64,000 nucleotides of DNA, from assembly GCF_900217815.1 (NCBI RefSeq), contig NZ_OBMT01000002.1, forward strand, positions 62,001 through 126,000, given 5' to 3'. The translations under genes were made by a program, and so were the position numbers. Within the stretch, counting starts at the first letter, position 1. The number at the start of each line of letters is the position of its first letter. Below, one piece after another: positions 49,540 through 57,988 of this stretch. The stretch is from Rhodobacter maris (GTDB lineage: Bacteria; Pseudomonadota; Alphaproteobacteria; Rhodobacterales; Rhodobacteraceae). The notes beneath the pieces are model-generated. The model was not told the origin of the DNA, ran no database searches, and saw only the letters and a list, made by a program, of their open reading frames with translations.

Positions 49540-50235
49540 ATGCTCCTTCTTTTCCGCCTGCTCCCCTTCCTTCTGATCCTCGCCGCCGGGCTGGTGGTTT
49601 GGCATCTCTCGACGCGCGCCACAGTCCGCAAGCTCGCCCAGCAATCCCACCCGCTCAACGAGCCCGACCTGACGCCGGTGATCGAAGCCTTGCGCAAGGC
49701 GCTGGGGATCGAACGGCTGCCGGTTTTCGTGCACGAGATTCCGCAGGTGAACGGACTCGCGGCGCCAGACGGCAGTGTGTACCTGACCGAGGGGTTTGTG
49801 CGTCTCTACCGTCAAGGCCAGGTCAGCGCCGAGGAGCTTGCCTCGGTGATCGCCCATGAAATCGGCCATGTCGCGCGCGGGCATGCCAAGCGCCGGATGA
49901 TCGACTTTTCCGGCCAGAACCTGCTCCGCTTCGTGCTGACCGGGCTCATCGGCCGGTTCATTCCCGTGATCGGCCCCTGGATCGCCAATCTGATCACCGA
50001 GGCGGTGGCGGCGCGGCTGAGCCAGAAGGATGAATACGAGGCCGATGAATTTGCCACCGCGCTGCTTCTCAAGGCGGGGATCGGCGCCGACCCGCAATTG
50101 ACCCTCTTCGAAAAACTCGACGCGATCACCGGCGCGCGCGCGGGTGCGGTGCCAGCGTGGCTTCTGTCCCACCCCGCAACGGCCGACCGGATCGCCGCGA
50201 TCCGCACCAATCTCAACCGCTGGAATGCCGCATAA
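49540..50235 (+). CDS. M48 family zinc metalloprotease
   Basis: The 231-residue protein has an N-terminal membrane anchor (residues 2-22), the catalytic HEIGH at 106-110, and the third ligand region DEYEADEFAT. A hydrophobic stretch follows the active site (LLRFVLTGLIGRFIPVIGPWI). It belongs with HtpX/Oma1-like quality-control proteases. It starts 31 bp after the DedA gene and may share its transcript. Confidence 0.92.
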   Translation: MLLLFRLLPFLLILAAGLVVWHLSTRATVRKLAQQSHPLNEPDLTPVIEALRKALGIERLPVFVHEIPQVNGLAAPDGSVYLTEGFVRLYRQGQVSAEELASVIAHEIGHVARGHAKRRMIDFSGQNLLRFVLTGLIGRFIPVIGPWIANLITEAVAARLSQKDEYEADEFATALLLKAGIGADPQLTLFEKLDAITGARAGAVPAWLLSHPATADRIAAIRTNLNRWNAA

Positions 50236-50301
50236 GTCACAGCCCGGCCTTGTCTTTCCTGCTAGCCTCGGGGCAAATGATCCGCGAGCATGCGAGCCGA
50301 G

Positions 50302-51549
50302 ATGAGCGAGACAGTAAGAAAGCGCCGGGTGTTCTACATCCCCGGCTATGACCCGATCCATCCCCGCCGCTACCGCGAGCTTTACCGCAAGGAGGGGCAG
50401 GCGCAGGCGGCGATCTCGGGCTACAGCCTCAGCCTCGCCCGCAAGCGCGCGGGTGGCCCCTATGGCTGGCATGTGCGCTCCGAGCAGGAGGGGGAAACGG
50501 TCGAGGCCGATATCGAAGTGCTGATCTGGGCCGATATCGTGCGCGACAGCATGGATGGCTCGATCCTCGCAACCTATGGCCAGCTTCTGCGCACCGCCTG
50601 GGCGTATATCGCCTCGGGCGCGCTCTTCCGGCTGATGCGGCTGCGCAAGGGGCCGGTGATCGCCGCGCTCTACCCGATCTTCGCGCTGATCGTGCAGCTT
50701 CTCGTGGCGCTCGGGCTGGGGGCCGCGGTGGTCTGGGCGCTCTCGCGCTATCTTGGCGCCGCGGTCTCGATCCTTGCCGTGCCGGGGCCGCTCCCCGCGC
50801 TCGTCACCGGCCTTTCGGCGCTGGCGGGGCTCGCCCTCGTCTGGGCAGCCTTACGCTGGTTTCGCCGCAAGGACGGCACGTTCTACGCCTATTACCTGAT
50901 GCATGATTATGCCTTCACCGCGCGCTGGGGCGGCGCCAACCCGCCGCGGCTCGAAGTGCGGATGGCGGAGTTTGGCGCCACGATCGCCAAGGCGCTCACT
51001 GAGGACTGGGACGAGGTGCTCATCGTCGGCCACAGCTCGGGCGCGCATCTCGCCGTCTCGATCCTCGCCGATCTGATCCGCACCGGCCGCGTGCCCGCGG
51101 AGGGCCCGGCGCTTTCCTTCCTCTCGCTCGGCCATGTGGTGCCGATGGTGAGCTACCTGCCGCAGGCCAAACGCCTGCGCGGCGATCTCGCCTTTCTCGC
51201 CACGCGCGAAGAACTCACCTGGGTCGATGTCACCGCGCCGGGAGATGGCTGCGCCTTCGCGCTGTGCGATCCGGTCCGGGTCTCGGGGGTCGGGCCGAAG
51301 GGGCAAATCCATCCGCTGGTGATCTCCGCCGCCTTCACCCAAACCCTGAGCCCGGAACGCTGGAAGGCGCTGCGCTGGCGCTTCTTCCGGCTGCATTTCC
51401 AGTATCTTTGCGCCTTCGACGCGCCAAAGGCCTATGACTACTTCCGCCTCACCGCCGGGCCGCAAACGCTGAAAGCGCGCTTTGACGGGGTGAGCCATGC
51501 CAAAAGCCTGATCACCACGCCAGCGAACCGCTTCACTTCCACCGCCTGA
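50302..51549 (+). CDS. Membrane protein with alpha/beta-hydrolase GHSSG motif
   Basis: The protein has about 415 residues. An N-terminal soluble segment (KRRVFYIPGYDPIHPRRYREL) reads like the first strand and oxyanion region of an alpha/beta hydrolase. Two or more transmembrane helices follow (about 125-190), then a hydrolase core with the nucleophile elbow GHSSGAHLAVSILADLI. A plausible Asp is in VTAPGDGCAFALCDP, and a His near the end (VSHAKSLIT). The function is not known. ATG 50302 (MSETVRKRR) and 50290 are both possible starts. Its stop is 21 bp from the convergent M32 gene. Confidence 0.7.
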   Translation: MSETVRKRRVFYIPGYDPIHPRRYRELYRKEGQAQAAISGYSLSLARKRAGGPYGWHVRSEQEGETVEADIEVLIWADIVRDSMDGSILATYGQLLRTAWAYIASGALFRLMRLRKGPVIAALYPIFALIVQLLVALGLGAAVVWALSRYLGAAVSILAVPGPLPALVTGLSALAGLALVWAALRWFRRKDGTFYAYYLMHDYAFTARWGGANPPRLEVRMAEFGATIAKALTEDWDEVLIVGHSSGAHLAVSILADLIRTGRVPAEGPALSFLSLGHVVPMVSYLPQAKRLRGDLAFLATREELTWVDVTAPGDGCAFALCDPVRVSGVGPKGQIHPLVISAAFTQTLSPERWKALRWRFFRLHFQYLCAFDAPKAYDYFRLTAGPQTLKARFDGVSHAKSLITTPANRFTSTA

Positions 51550-51569
51550 AGAGCCGGGGGCTACCCGGC

Positions 51570-53042
51570 TCACACCCCGTAGATCGCGCCGAATTTCGAA
51601 TCGAGGTAATCGAGGAGCGGCTCCTCAGAGGGCTCAAACCCGCAGGCCAGCGCGATCGTCTCGCGCGGCGGGCGCAGGCCCCCGTGGCGTTGCAGCCGCT
51701 CGCGCAGCCATTCGGTGGCGGGCCGCGCCGAGCCCGCGGCCAGCGCTTCGTCGATCCCCTCGACCTCGGCGCGCATCGCCTTGTTCAGGCAGCCTGCATA
51801 GACGTTGCCAAGGCTGTAGGTCGGGAAATAGCCAAAAAGCCCCACCGACCAGTGCACATCCTGCAAGAAGCCCTGCGAGGGCTGCGCCACCTTCACCCCG
51901 AAATCGGCCTCGAACCGCGTGTTCCAGGCCTCTTCCAGATCCCCCACTTCCATCTTGCCCGCAATGAGCGCGCGTTCGAGATCGAAGCGCATCATGATAT
52001 GGAGGTTGTAATGCAGCTCGTCCGCTTCGGTGCGGATATGGCCCGGTGTGACCCGGTTCACACAGGCATGAAAGGCCTCGGCATCCTTGACGCCGAAATC
52101 TCCGAAGGCCTCGACCATGCGCTGAAAGAGAAAACCCGTGAAGGCCGCCGAACGGCCAAGCTGGTTTTCGTAGATCCGGCTTTGGCTCTCATGCACCCCC
52201 ATCGAGACACCGCGGCCGAGCGGTGTGAAGGCATAATCCGGGTCGATCCCCTGCTCGTAGCAGGCATGGCCCACCTCGTGAATCGTCGAATAGAGGCAGT
52301 TGAACGGATCGCTCTCGCTCACCCTTGTGGTGATGCGCACATCCCGCCCCGAGCCAGAGGTGAAGGGATGGACCGAATTGTCGAGCCGCCCGCAGGTCCA
52401 GTCATAACCAAAGGCGGTGGCGCAGATCCGGGCGATGCGCAGCTGCGCCGCCTCGGGGAAGACATGGCCAACGGGTTTGGGTTGGCGCTCGGTGCCGAGC
52501 ACTTTCTCGCGCAGGGCCACGAGGCGGGGCCGCATCCGGTCGAACATCGCGCCGAGCTGGCGATGCGTGGCGCCGGGCTCGTAATCGTCAAGAAGCGCGT
52601 CGTAAAGATCGCCCTCGCTCAGGCAGGCCGCCTCCTCGCGCTTGAGCGCGACCACTTCCGCCAAAGTGGGCAGGAAATGCGCCGGGTCTTCGGCGGCGCG
52701 GGCCTCGGCCCAGATCCCTTGCGAGAGCGAGGTAAGGCGGGCGAGTTCGGTAGCGAGCCGCGCCGGAATGCGGCTCGCGCGGTTGTAGCTGCGCCCGGCA
52801 AGGTCAAGGACGCGCGCCTCCGCCTCGGTCGTGGCCTCGGCGCGGGCGAGCCAGTCCTCAAGCCGCGGATCGGTGCGGCGCGCATGCAGCACCGCTTCAA
52901 GGGCCGCGATCTCCTCGGCGCGTTGCGCGGCCGCCCCGCGCGGCATGATCGTTTCCTGATCCCAGCCCAGCCGTTCGGCGACATAGGCAAGCGCCTCGGT
53001 TTCGCGCAGAAAAGCAGTCAGTTCGGCATAGGCTGTCATCAC
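51570..53042 (-). CDS. M32 family carboxypeptidase (Taq-like)
   Basis: The 490-residue zinc carboxypeptidase has the HExxH site in YSTIHEVGHACYEQG, the third ligand region GVHESQSRIYEN, and a typical C-terminus (FGYFPTYSLGNVYAGCL). M32 enzymes remove C-terminal residues from peptides. Length fits the family (about 500). The ATG overlaps the stop of the CtaA-like gene by 4 bases, so the two are coupled. Confidence 0.95.
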   Translation of the reverse strand: MMTAYAELTAFLRETEALAYVAERLGWDQETIMPRGAAAQRAEEIAALEAVLHARRTDPRLEDWLARAEATTEAEARVLDLAGRSYNRASRIPARLATELARLTSLSQGIWAEARAAEDPAHFLPTLAEVVALKREEAACLSEGDLYDALLDDYEPGATHRQLGAMFDRMRPRLVALREKVLGTERQPKPVGHVFPEAAQLRIARICATAFGYDWTCGRLDNSVHPFTSGSGRDVRITTRVSESDPFNCLYSTIHEVGHACYEQGIDPDYAFTPLGRGVSMGVHESQSRIYENQLGRSAAFTGFLFQRMVEAFGDFGVKDAEAFHACVNRVTPGHIRTEADELHYNLHIMMRFDLERALIAGKMEVGDLEEAWNTRFEADFGVKVAQPSQGFLQDVHWSVGLFGYFPTYSLGNVYAGCLNKAMRAEVEGIDEALAAGSARPATEWLRERLQRHGGLRPPRETIALACGFEPSEEPLLDYLDSKFGAIYGV

Positions 53043-54265
53043 GACCTCCGGATGGATTGCACGCGGGGATAGCGCGCAAGGAAACGCGCCCGGATCACGA
53101 AGACCCAGACCAGGACCGCAACGCCAAGATGGGCGAGCGCAAGCGGTTGCGCATCGGCGCGCAACAGCGTGACGACGCCAAGAACGACCTGCAGCACGAG
53201 CCAGATCACCGCAATCAGGAAGGCCGCGCGCGTCACCCCATGCACCGAGCGGCGCGAGCGGATCAAAGCGACGAGGCCAAGGAGCAGGATCAGATAGCCC
53301 GCAACCCGGTGCAGGAATTGCACCAGCGCCGGGTTTTCAAGCGCATTGCGCCAGAGCGGCTCAAGGGTCAGCGCATCGGTGGGGAAGAAAGCGCCGCCCA
53401 TCAACGGCCAATCCATATGCACCGCCCCCGCGCCAAGCGCCGTGGTGAGCGCGCCGATCAGAAGCTGCGCAAACCCCAGATGCATGAGCCCGGTGGCGAG
53501 CCCCGCAAGCCCCGCCTCACCCTGACGACGGGCGGAAATGAGCTCGGCCTCGCTGCGGCCCAGAAGCAGCACATACCAAAAGCCAAATCCCGTGATCAGG
53601 AAAGCAAGCCCCGCGCGCAGCGCGGCGAGCACCGGCGGGCCGATCAGCTCGCGCATGCCGCCAATCTGATCGGCCGCGATCTGCGCCGCCTCTGATCCCA
53701 GGGCGCGGGCCTGATCGAGGAGGGAGAGCGTCTTGCCGGGCGAACCTGCCGGGTCCGGCGCAAGGGCTCCGGGCGCCGCCGTGGGAGGGGCGGCCGGGAG
53801 CAAGGGCAGCGGCGGCAGGGCTTCGGTCGCGGGCAGGACGGTCGCCGCAACCGGCGCAACATCGCCCCGCAAAGCCTTGGCTGACATCGAGAAAACCGCA
53901 GGGTCCGAGACGAACACGAGAAGGCAGAAGGCACCAAGCCCAAAGCTGCGCCCGGCCCAGCCGCGCGGAAACTTCCGGCCCATCGCAAGCCCCAGCGCGC
54001 CAAGCGCCCAAACCGCCAGCACCGCCGCCCCGGTGAAGGGCGCGGCCTGCGCCACCGGCTCCGGGATCGGCAGCGTGTCAAAGCCGAGCATGAGAAGCGC
54101 GAGCAGGATCAGCGACGCCATCCACAACCGCACCGCACCGCGTGCGCCCTTTGGCCGGGCATCAATCATGCCGCCTTGCGGCTTCACCGGCATCTGCCGC
54201 GGCGTTTCCACGCCGACCTCTTCAAACAGGGCACGGTTACGGTTCTTCGCCGGTTTCATCCCCAT
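53039..54265 (-). CDS. Divergent heme A synthase (CtaA/Cox15) homologue with degenerate N-terminal half
   Basis: The N-terminal tag (NRALFEEVGVE, GGMIDARPKGARGAVRLW) and the C-terminal half (MDWPLMGGAFFPTDALTLEP; NALENPALVQFLHRVAGYL with His319; ALAHLGVAV with His379) are those of type-2 CtaA. The N-terminal half lacks the signatures that bind heme and catalyse the reaction: no TRLTxSGLS, no EWxHR, and the loop is replaced by a Pro/Ala-rich linker (residues about 140-178). Hydrophobic helices remain at about 45-62, 78-95, 107-122, 212-235 and in the C-terminal half. It is probably not a functional heme A synthase. ATG 54265 has GAGGAG upstream. Confidence 0.8.
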   Translation of the reverse strand: MGMKPAKNRNRALFEEVGVETPRQMPVKPQGGMIDARPKGARGAVRLWMASLILLALLMLGFDTLPIPEPVAQAAPFTGAAVLAVWALGALGLAMGRKFPRGWAGRSFGLGAFCLLVFVSDPAVFSMSAKALRGDVAPVAATVLPATEALPPLPLLPAAPPTAAPGALAPDPAGSPGKTLSLLDQARALGSEAAQIAADQIGGMRELIGPPVLAALRAGLAFLITGFGFWYVLLLGRSEAELISARRQGEAGLAGLATGLMHLGFAQLLIGALTTALGAGAVHMDWPLMGGAFFPTDALTLEPLWRNALENPALVQFLHRVAGYLILLLGLVALIRSRRSVHGVTRAAFLIAVIWLVLQVVLGVVTLLRADAQPLALAHLGVAVLVWVFVIRARFLARYPRVQSIRRS

Positions 54266-54327
54266 CGGGTGCTCCTCACTTATTCGTGCGCGAGACTAGG
54301 CCCGGGGCGCGCGCGGGGCAAGAGGCC

Positions 54328-55038
54328 TCAAGGTAGCGGGCGGCCCGCGGCAACCCGGGCCCAAAGCCCCGCCCAGCCGCCGTTTTCCGCCATCCAAAGA
54401 AGCACCGCACAGCCCGCCTCGGCATAGATGTCGCGGTCCTGCGCCGCCGCCCTACCCCAGCGGCGCGGCGTGGCGGGCAGGCTCTCGCGGGGCTTCTTGA
54501 GGCAGCGCGCTCCCCCCGTGCCGGGGCCGAGATAGCGCGGATCGTCCGAGACGAGAACCGCGATCCCCTCATCCATCCAGGTTGGAATCCGGTGCGACAG
54601 CTGGCCACCCAGCCCGAGCCGGGCATGGGTCTCGGTATGGGTGAGTTCATGGGTGAGGATCGTGGGCGTGCGCCCGCGCGGCGCGAGCCGCACCACGGAG
54701 AGGCTGCCCAGCGAATAGGTGACCGCCGCGGCCCCGCGCCCGCCAAGCTGCCGGTCGCAGGCCTCCGTTTCGCAGGCGAGGATGCGCAGATGCGCCTGCG
54801 CCGGGCCGAAGAGCTGCGCGATCCGCCCCCGCGCCGCGGCAATCTCGGCGGCAAGCGCCGCCCGCGCAGGGGGCGGCATCTCCGCCTCGACAAAAAGCGC
54901 GCGCGAGACCGGCTCAAGCCCATAGCAGCCCGGACAGGTTGCCCCCCGCAGCACTGGAAAGAAGGCAAAAAGCGCAAGCGCCCCGAGCCCTGCCCCGAGG
55001 GTGAGGGCCAGAATCGCTTTGCGGAAGGCTCTGATCAT
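54328..55038 (-). CDS. Putative membrane-anchored gluzincin-type metalloprotease
   Basis: The 236-residue protein has an N-terminal membrane segment (residues about 5-25), two CxxC-like cysteines (ATCPGCYGLEP, LACETEACDRQ), and TILTHELTHTETHARLG with HELTH as the probable zinc-binding HExxH. The third ligand may be the Glu of WMDEGIAVLVSD. I do not recognise a named family; the layout resembles peptidase_MA-like proteins. ATG 55038 is chosen because the upstream frame is not conserved. Confidence 0.65.
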   Translation of the reverse strand: MIRAFRKAILALTLGAGLGALALFAFFPVLRGATCPGCYGLEPVSRALFVEAEMPPPARAALAAEIAAARGRIAQLFGPAQAHLRILACETEACDRQLGGRGAAAVTYSLGSLSVVRLAPRGRTPTILTHELTHTETHARLGLGGQLSHRIPTWMDEGIAVLVSDDPRYLGPGTGGARCLKKPRESLPATPRRWGRAAAQDRDIYAEAGCAVLLWMAENGGWAGLWARVAAGRPLP

Positions 55039-55075
55039 GGCGCGAGGATGGGCGCGCCCCCGCGTCCGCGCAAGC

Positions 55076-55810
55076 TCAGTCGCGCCGCCGCACGAGCTGG
55101 CGCAGCGCGCCGTGCAGCGTCTGCACATCGGCGCGGGTGAGGCCAAACCGGCTCCACATGTTGCGCAGGTTGCGCTTCATCATCGGCGCCTTGGTCTCCG
55201 GGAAAAAGAACCCCGCCGCCGCGAGCCGCTCCTCATAATGATCGCCGAGCTTTTCGATCTCGAGCGCAGTGGCGGGCTCGGAGCCGGCAAGGCCCGGGTC
55301 GACCGGCGCCACATCGGTGCTTTGGCGGCCGAATTCGTAAGCCAGAAGCAGCACCGCCTGCGCGAGGTTGAGCGAATAGAACGCCGGGTTCACCGGCACG
55401 GTGATGATCGCATTCGCGCGGATGATCTCATCGTTTTCAAGGCCGGTGCGCTCGGGGCCAAACATCACGCCCACCTTTTGCCCTGCCGCAATGCGGGCGC
55501 GCGCCTCGGTCATCGCCGCCTCGGGGGTGTAGATCGGCTTGGTCAGCTCCCGCCCCCGCGCGGTGGTGGCAAAGACGAAATCGCAATCCGCAATCGCCTC
55601 GGCTGTGGTGGCAAAGAGACCCGCATGGTCCAGCACCTGCCCCGCCGCGCCCGAGGCCATGGCCACCGCCTTCGGGTTCGGCCAACCGTCGCGCGGCGCG
55701 ACAAGGCGCAAACGGTTGAGCGAGAAGTTCAGCATCGCGCGGGCCGCGCCGCCGATATTCTCGCCCATCTGGGGCCGGATCAGGATGAAGGTGGGGATCG
55801 CGTCAGTCAT
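55076..55810 (-). CDS. TrmJ-like tRNA/rRNA 2'-O-methyltransferase (SpoU/TrmH family)
   Basis: The 244-residue SPOUT protein begins TFILIRPQMGENIGGAARAM and has motif 2 VGVMFGPERTGLENDE and motif 3 ITVPVNPAFYSLNLAQAVLLLAYE, the TrmJ pattern that methylates residue 32 of tRNA. The C-terminal extension (LRNMWSRFGLTRADVQTLHGALRQL) is the helical dimerisation tail of TrmJ. It stands alone between the metalloprotease and the ThiE-like gene. Confidence 0.9.
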   Translation of the reverse strand: MTDAIPTFILIRPQMGENIGGAARAMLNFSLNRLRLVAPRDGWPNPKAVAMASGAAGQVLDHAGLFATTAEAIADCDFVFATTARGRELTKPIYTPEAAMTEARARIAAGQKVGVMFGPERTGLENDEIIRANAIITVPVNPAFYSLNLAQAVLLLAYEFGRQSTDVAPVDPGLAGSEPATALEIEKLGDHYEERLAAAGFFFPETKAPMMKRNLRNMWSRFGLTRADVQTLHGALRQLVRRRD

Positions 55811-55892
55811 GCCCCCCCGATAGCGCCCCGCAAAGCCGCTGGCAAGGCGGGCCCGCCTGCGCTAGAAGGCGCGAAACCGAATGGAGAGCCCC

Positions 55893-56510
55893 ATGGCAGA
55901 GGACCGCCCGCAGATCTACCTGCTCACGCCGCCGAGTTTCGATCTCGACATCTTCCCGGAGACGCTCTCGAAGGTGCTGGGCGCGCATGAGATCGCCTGC
56001 ATCCGGCTTGCGCTGGCCAGCAAGGACGAAGATGCCGTGATGCGCGCGGCCGATGCGGTGCGGGTGGTGGCGCATGAACATGACGTGGCGCTGGTGATCG
56101 AGAACCATATCGCGCTCGTCGGGCGTCACGGGCTCGACGGCGTGCATCTGAGCGATGGCGCGCGCACGGTGCGCTATGCGCGCAAGGAGCTCGGCTCCGA
56201 TGCGATCGTGGGCGCCTTTTGCGGCGCCTCGAAACATGAGGGGATGAATGCCGGCGAGGCGGGAGCGGATTACGTCTGCTTTGGCCCGGTGGGCGAAACC
56301 GGGCTTGGCACCGGCACGCGCCCCGAGCGCGAGATCTTCGAATGGTGGTCGGAGGTGATCGAGGTGCCGGTGGTGGCCGAGGGCGCACTCACCGAGGATC
56401 TCGTGCGCGCCTATGCGCCGATCACCGATTTCTTCGCCATCGGCGAGGAGATCTGGCGCGAGGAGGACCCGGCTGCCGCGCTTGGCCGGTTGATCGCGGC
56501 AATGGGCTGA
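55893..56510 (+). CDS. Thiamine-phosphate synthase family protein (ThiE-like)
   Basis: The 205-residue TIM-barrel protein has IYLLTPP, IENHIALVGRHGLDGVHLSDG, VGAFCGASKHEGMNAGEAGADYVCFGPV and VPVVAEGALTEDLV, which match ThiE/TenI. The canonical ThiE Lys and phosphate-binding residues are only partly recognisable (GASKHEG in place of the usual SxHS), so it may be a TenI-like relative. ATG 55893 has GGAG 6 bases upstream. It is followed 14 bp later by the kinase gene. Confidence 0.83.
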   Translation: MAEDRPQIYLLTPPSFDLDIFPETLSKVLGAHEIACIRLALASKDEDAVMRAADAVRVVAHEHDVALVIENHIALVGRHGLDGVHLSDGARTVRYARKELGSDAIVGAFCGASKHEGMNAGEAGADYVCFGPVGETGLGTGTRPEREIFEWWSEVIEVPVVAEGALTEDLVRAYAPITDFFAIGEEIWREEDPAAALGRLIAAMG

Positions 56511-56524
56511 GGCGGGCGGAGCGG

Positions 56525-57211
56525 ATGGCGGAATTCTGGCTAGGTGACAGCAATGGCCCGATGGGCGATGTGGGGGCTTTCATGGCCTCCGAGCTGCGCG
56601 TCGACCGGGCGGATCTCGCGGGCCATATCGGCCAGCTCGGCCCCGGCCGGGTGCTGGTGGCGATTGTCGGCGCACCGGGGTCGGGCAAGTCGCGGCTCGC
56701 GCGCGAGCTCGCCGAGGCGCTGAATGCGAAAGCGCCCGGCATGGCGGCGGTGCTGCCGATGGACGGCTTCCACCGAGATAACGACTGGCTTGAGGCGCAC
56801 CGGCTGCGCGCCGTGAAGGGCGCGCCGGAAACCTTTGACGTGGAAGCGCTTTTGGCCTGCCTGTGCGCTGTGAAAACCGCCAGCGAAGACCTTCCCGTGC
56901 CGAGCTTTGACCGCGCGGCCGACGAAGTGGTGCCCGGCGGCGCGACGATCCCGGCCGGCGCCCGGGTGGTGCTGGTCGAGGGCAATTACCTGCTCCTCAC
57001 CCGCGCCCCCTGGCGCGACCTTTTCCCGCTCTTCGATCTCTCGATCCGCATCGCCGTGCCCGAGGCCACGCTCCGCGCCCGGCTGATGAACCGTTGGGCC
57101 TCTCTCCCCGAGGCCGAGGCGCGCCGGCGCACCGAAGAGAACGACCTGCCCAACGGCCGCCTGCTCGCGCAGGAGAACCGCGCCGCCGATCTCGTGATTG
57201 CCGCGCCATAG
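56525..57211 (+). CDS. P-loop nucleoside/nucleotide kinase-family protein
   Basis: The 228-residue protein has Walker A VAIVGAPGSGKSRLA, the motif LPMDGFHRDNDWL typical of the uridine kinase/phosphoribulokinase/pantothenate kinase fold, VVLVEGNYLLLTRAPW, and a lid region ARLMNRWASL. Related bacterial proteins are annotated as fructokinase or nucleoside kinase; the substrate is not determined. The start is uncertain: ATG 56525, or ATG 56582 (MASELRV) with GGGGG upstream. It follows the ThiE-like gene closely. Confidence 0.82.
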   Translation: MAEFWLGDSNGPMGDVGAFMASELRVDRADLAGHIGQLGPGRVLVAIVGAPGSGKSRLARELAEALNAKAPGMAAVLPMDGFHRDNDWLEAHRLRAVKGAPETFDVEALLACLCAVKTASEDLPVPSFDRAADEVVPGGATIPAGARVVLVEGNYLLLTRAPWRDLFPLFDLSIRIAVPEATLRARLMNRWASLPEAEARRRTEENDLPNGRLLAQENRAADLVIAAP

Positions 57212-57255
57212 GGCTCCGCCCCTCTTCGCTACGCCCCCCCCTGCGCCGCCCAGAA

Positions 57256-57270
57256 CTGACGCAGCGTCAG
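57256..57270. promoter_or_regulatory. Palindrome upstream of the hemolysin-III gene
   Basis: CTGACGC-A-GCGTCAG is a perfect 7-bp inverted repeat around one base, 53 bp before the ATG at 57324 in the 112-bp intergenic space. The size and position fit a repressor operator; the binding protein is unknown. Confidence 0.4.
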
Positions 57271-57323
57271 CCTTTGGGCCGGTGTGCGGCGATGCTAAGA
57301 TGAGCCATTCCCCGGAGACCGTC

Positions 57324-57968
57324 ATGACCCGACACCAGCTTGCCCATTCCTTTCGTGAGCATTTCGCCGATGGCGTGATGCATGTGCTTGGCGTTACTTT
57401 CGCCGTCGCGGCCGTCTCGGCGCTGATGGTCTGGGCGGCGATGGCCGGGCTCGGGCCGAAGATCTGGCCGCTGGTCGTCTATGCGGTGGGTCTGATCGCC
57501 TCTTTCGGCTTTTCGGCGGGCTACAACCTGACCCTTTACGCGCCCGCCCGCGCGGTGCTGCGCCGGTTCGACCATGCGGCGATCTATCTGCTGATCGCGG
57601 GCACCTACACGCCGATGGCGCTGATCGGGCTCGGAGGCGGGGTCGGCATTGCGCTCACGCTGACGATCTGGGCGCTCGCGCTCGTCGGCATGGTGATGAA
57701 GCTCGGCTTTTTCCACCGCGGCGAGCGGCTCGGCTTCGTGCTCTATCTTGCGATGGGCTGGCTCGGCATTGTCGCGATCTGGCCGCTCCTGCAGGCTTTG
57801 CCGCTCGCTGTGCTGATCCTGCTCGGCACCGGGGGCGCGATCTATACGCTCGGCACAGTGTTTTACAAGCTCAAGGGGATGCCGTTCTCGCGTGCGATCT
57901 GGCATGGCCATGTGCTCGCTGCCGCCGCCACGCATTATGCCGCGGTGATCCTGATCGCCGGGCGCTGA
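57324..57968 (+). CDS. Hemolysin III / TrhA family membrane protein (PAQR superfamily)
   Basis: The 214-residue protein has seven predicted transmembrane helices and the PAQR zinc-site pattern: SFREHFADGVMHVLG at the start, FDHAAIYLLIAGTYTP in the middle, and WHGHVLAAAATHYAAV at the end. Despite the name, it is not a known hemolysin in these bacteria; TrhA relatives affect membrane energetics and fluidity. ATG 57324 has GGAG 8 bases upstream; ATG 57300 is an alternative. Confidence 0.9.
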   Translation: MTRHQLAHSFREHFADGVMHVLGVTFAVAAVSALMVWAAMAGLGPKIWPLVVYAVGLIASFGFSAGYNLTLYAPARAVLRRFDHAAIYLLIAGTYTPMALIGLGGGVGIALTLTIWALALVGMVMKLGFFHRGERLGFVLYLAMGWLGIVAIWPLLQALPLAVLILLGTGGAIYTLGTVFYKLKGMPFSRAIWHGHVLAAAATHYAAVILIAGR

Positions 57969-57988
57969 GCCCGGCCCTCGGGCGGGGC

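Noticed and set aside
57324-57968. Hemolysin toxin
   Set aside because: The name 'hemolysin III' is historic. The protein is a PAQR-type membrane protein, and no toxin neighbours or secretion signals are present.
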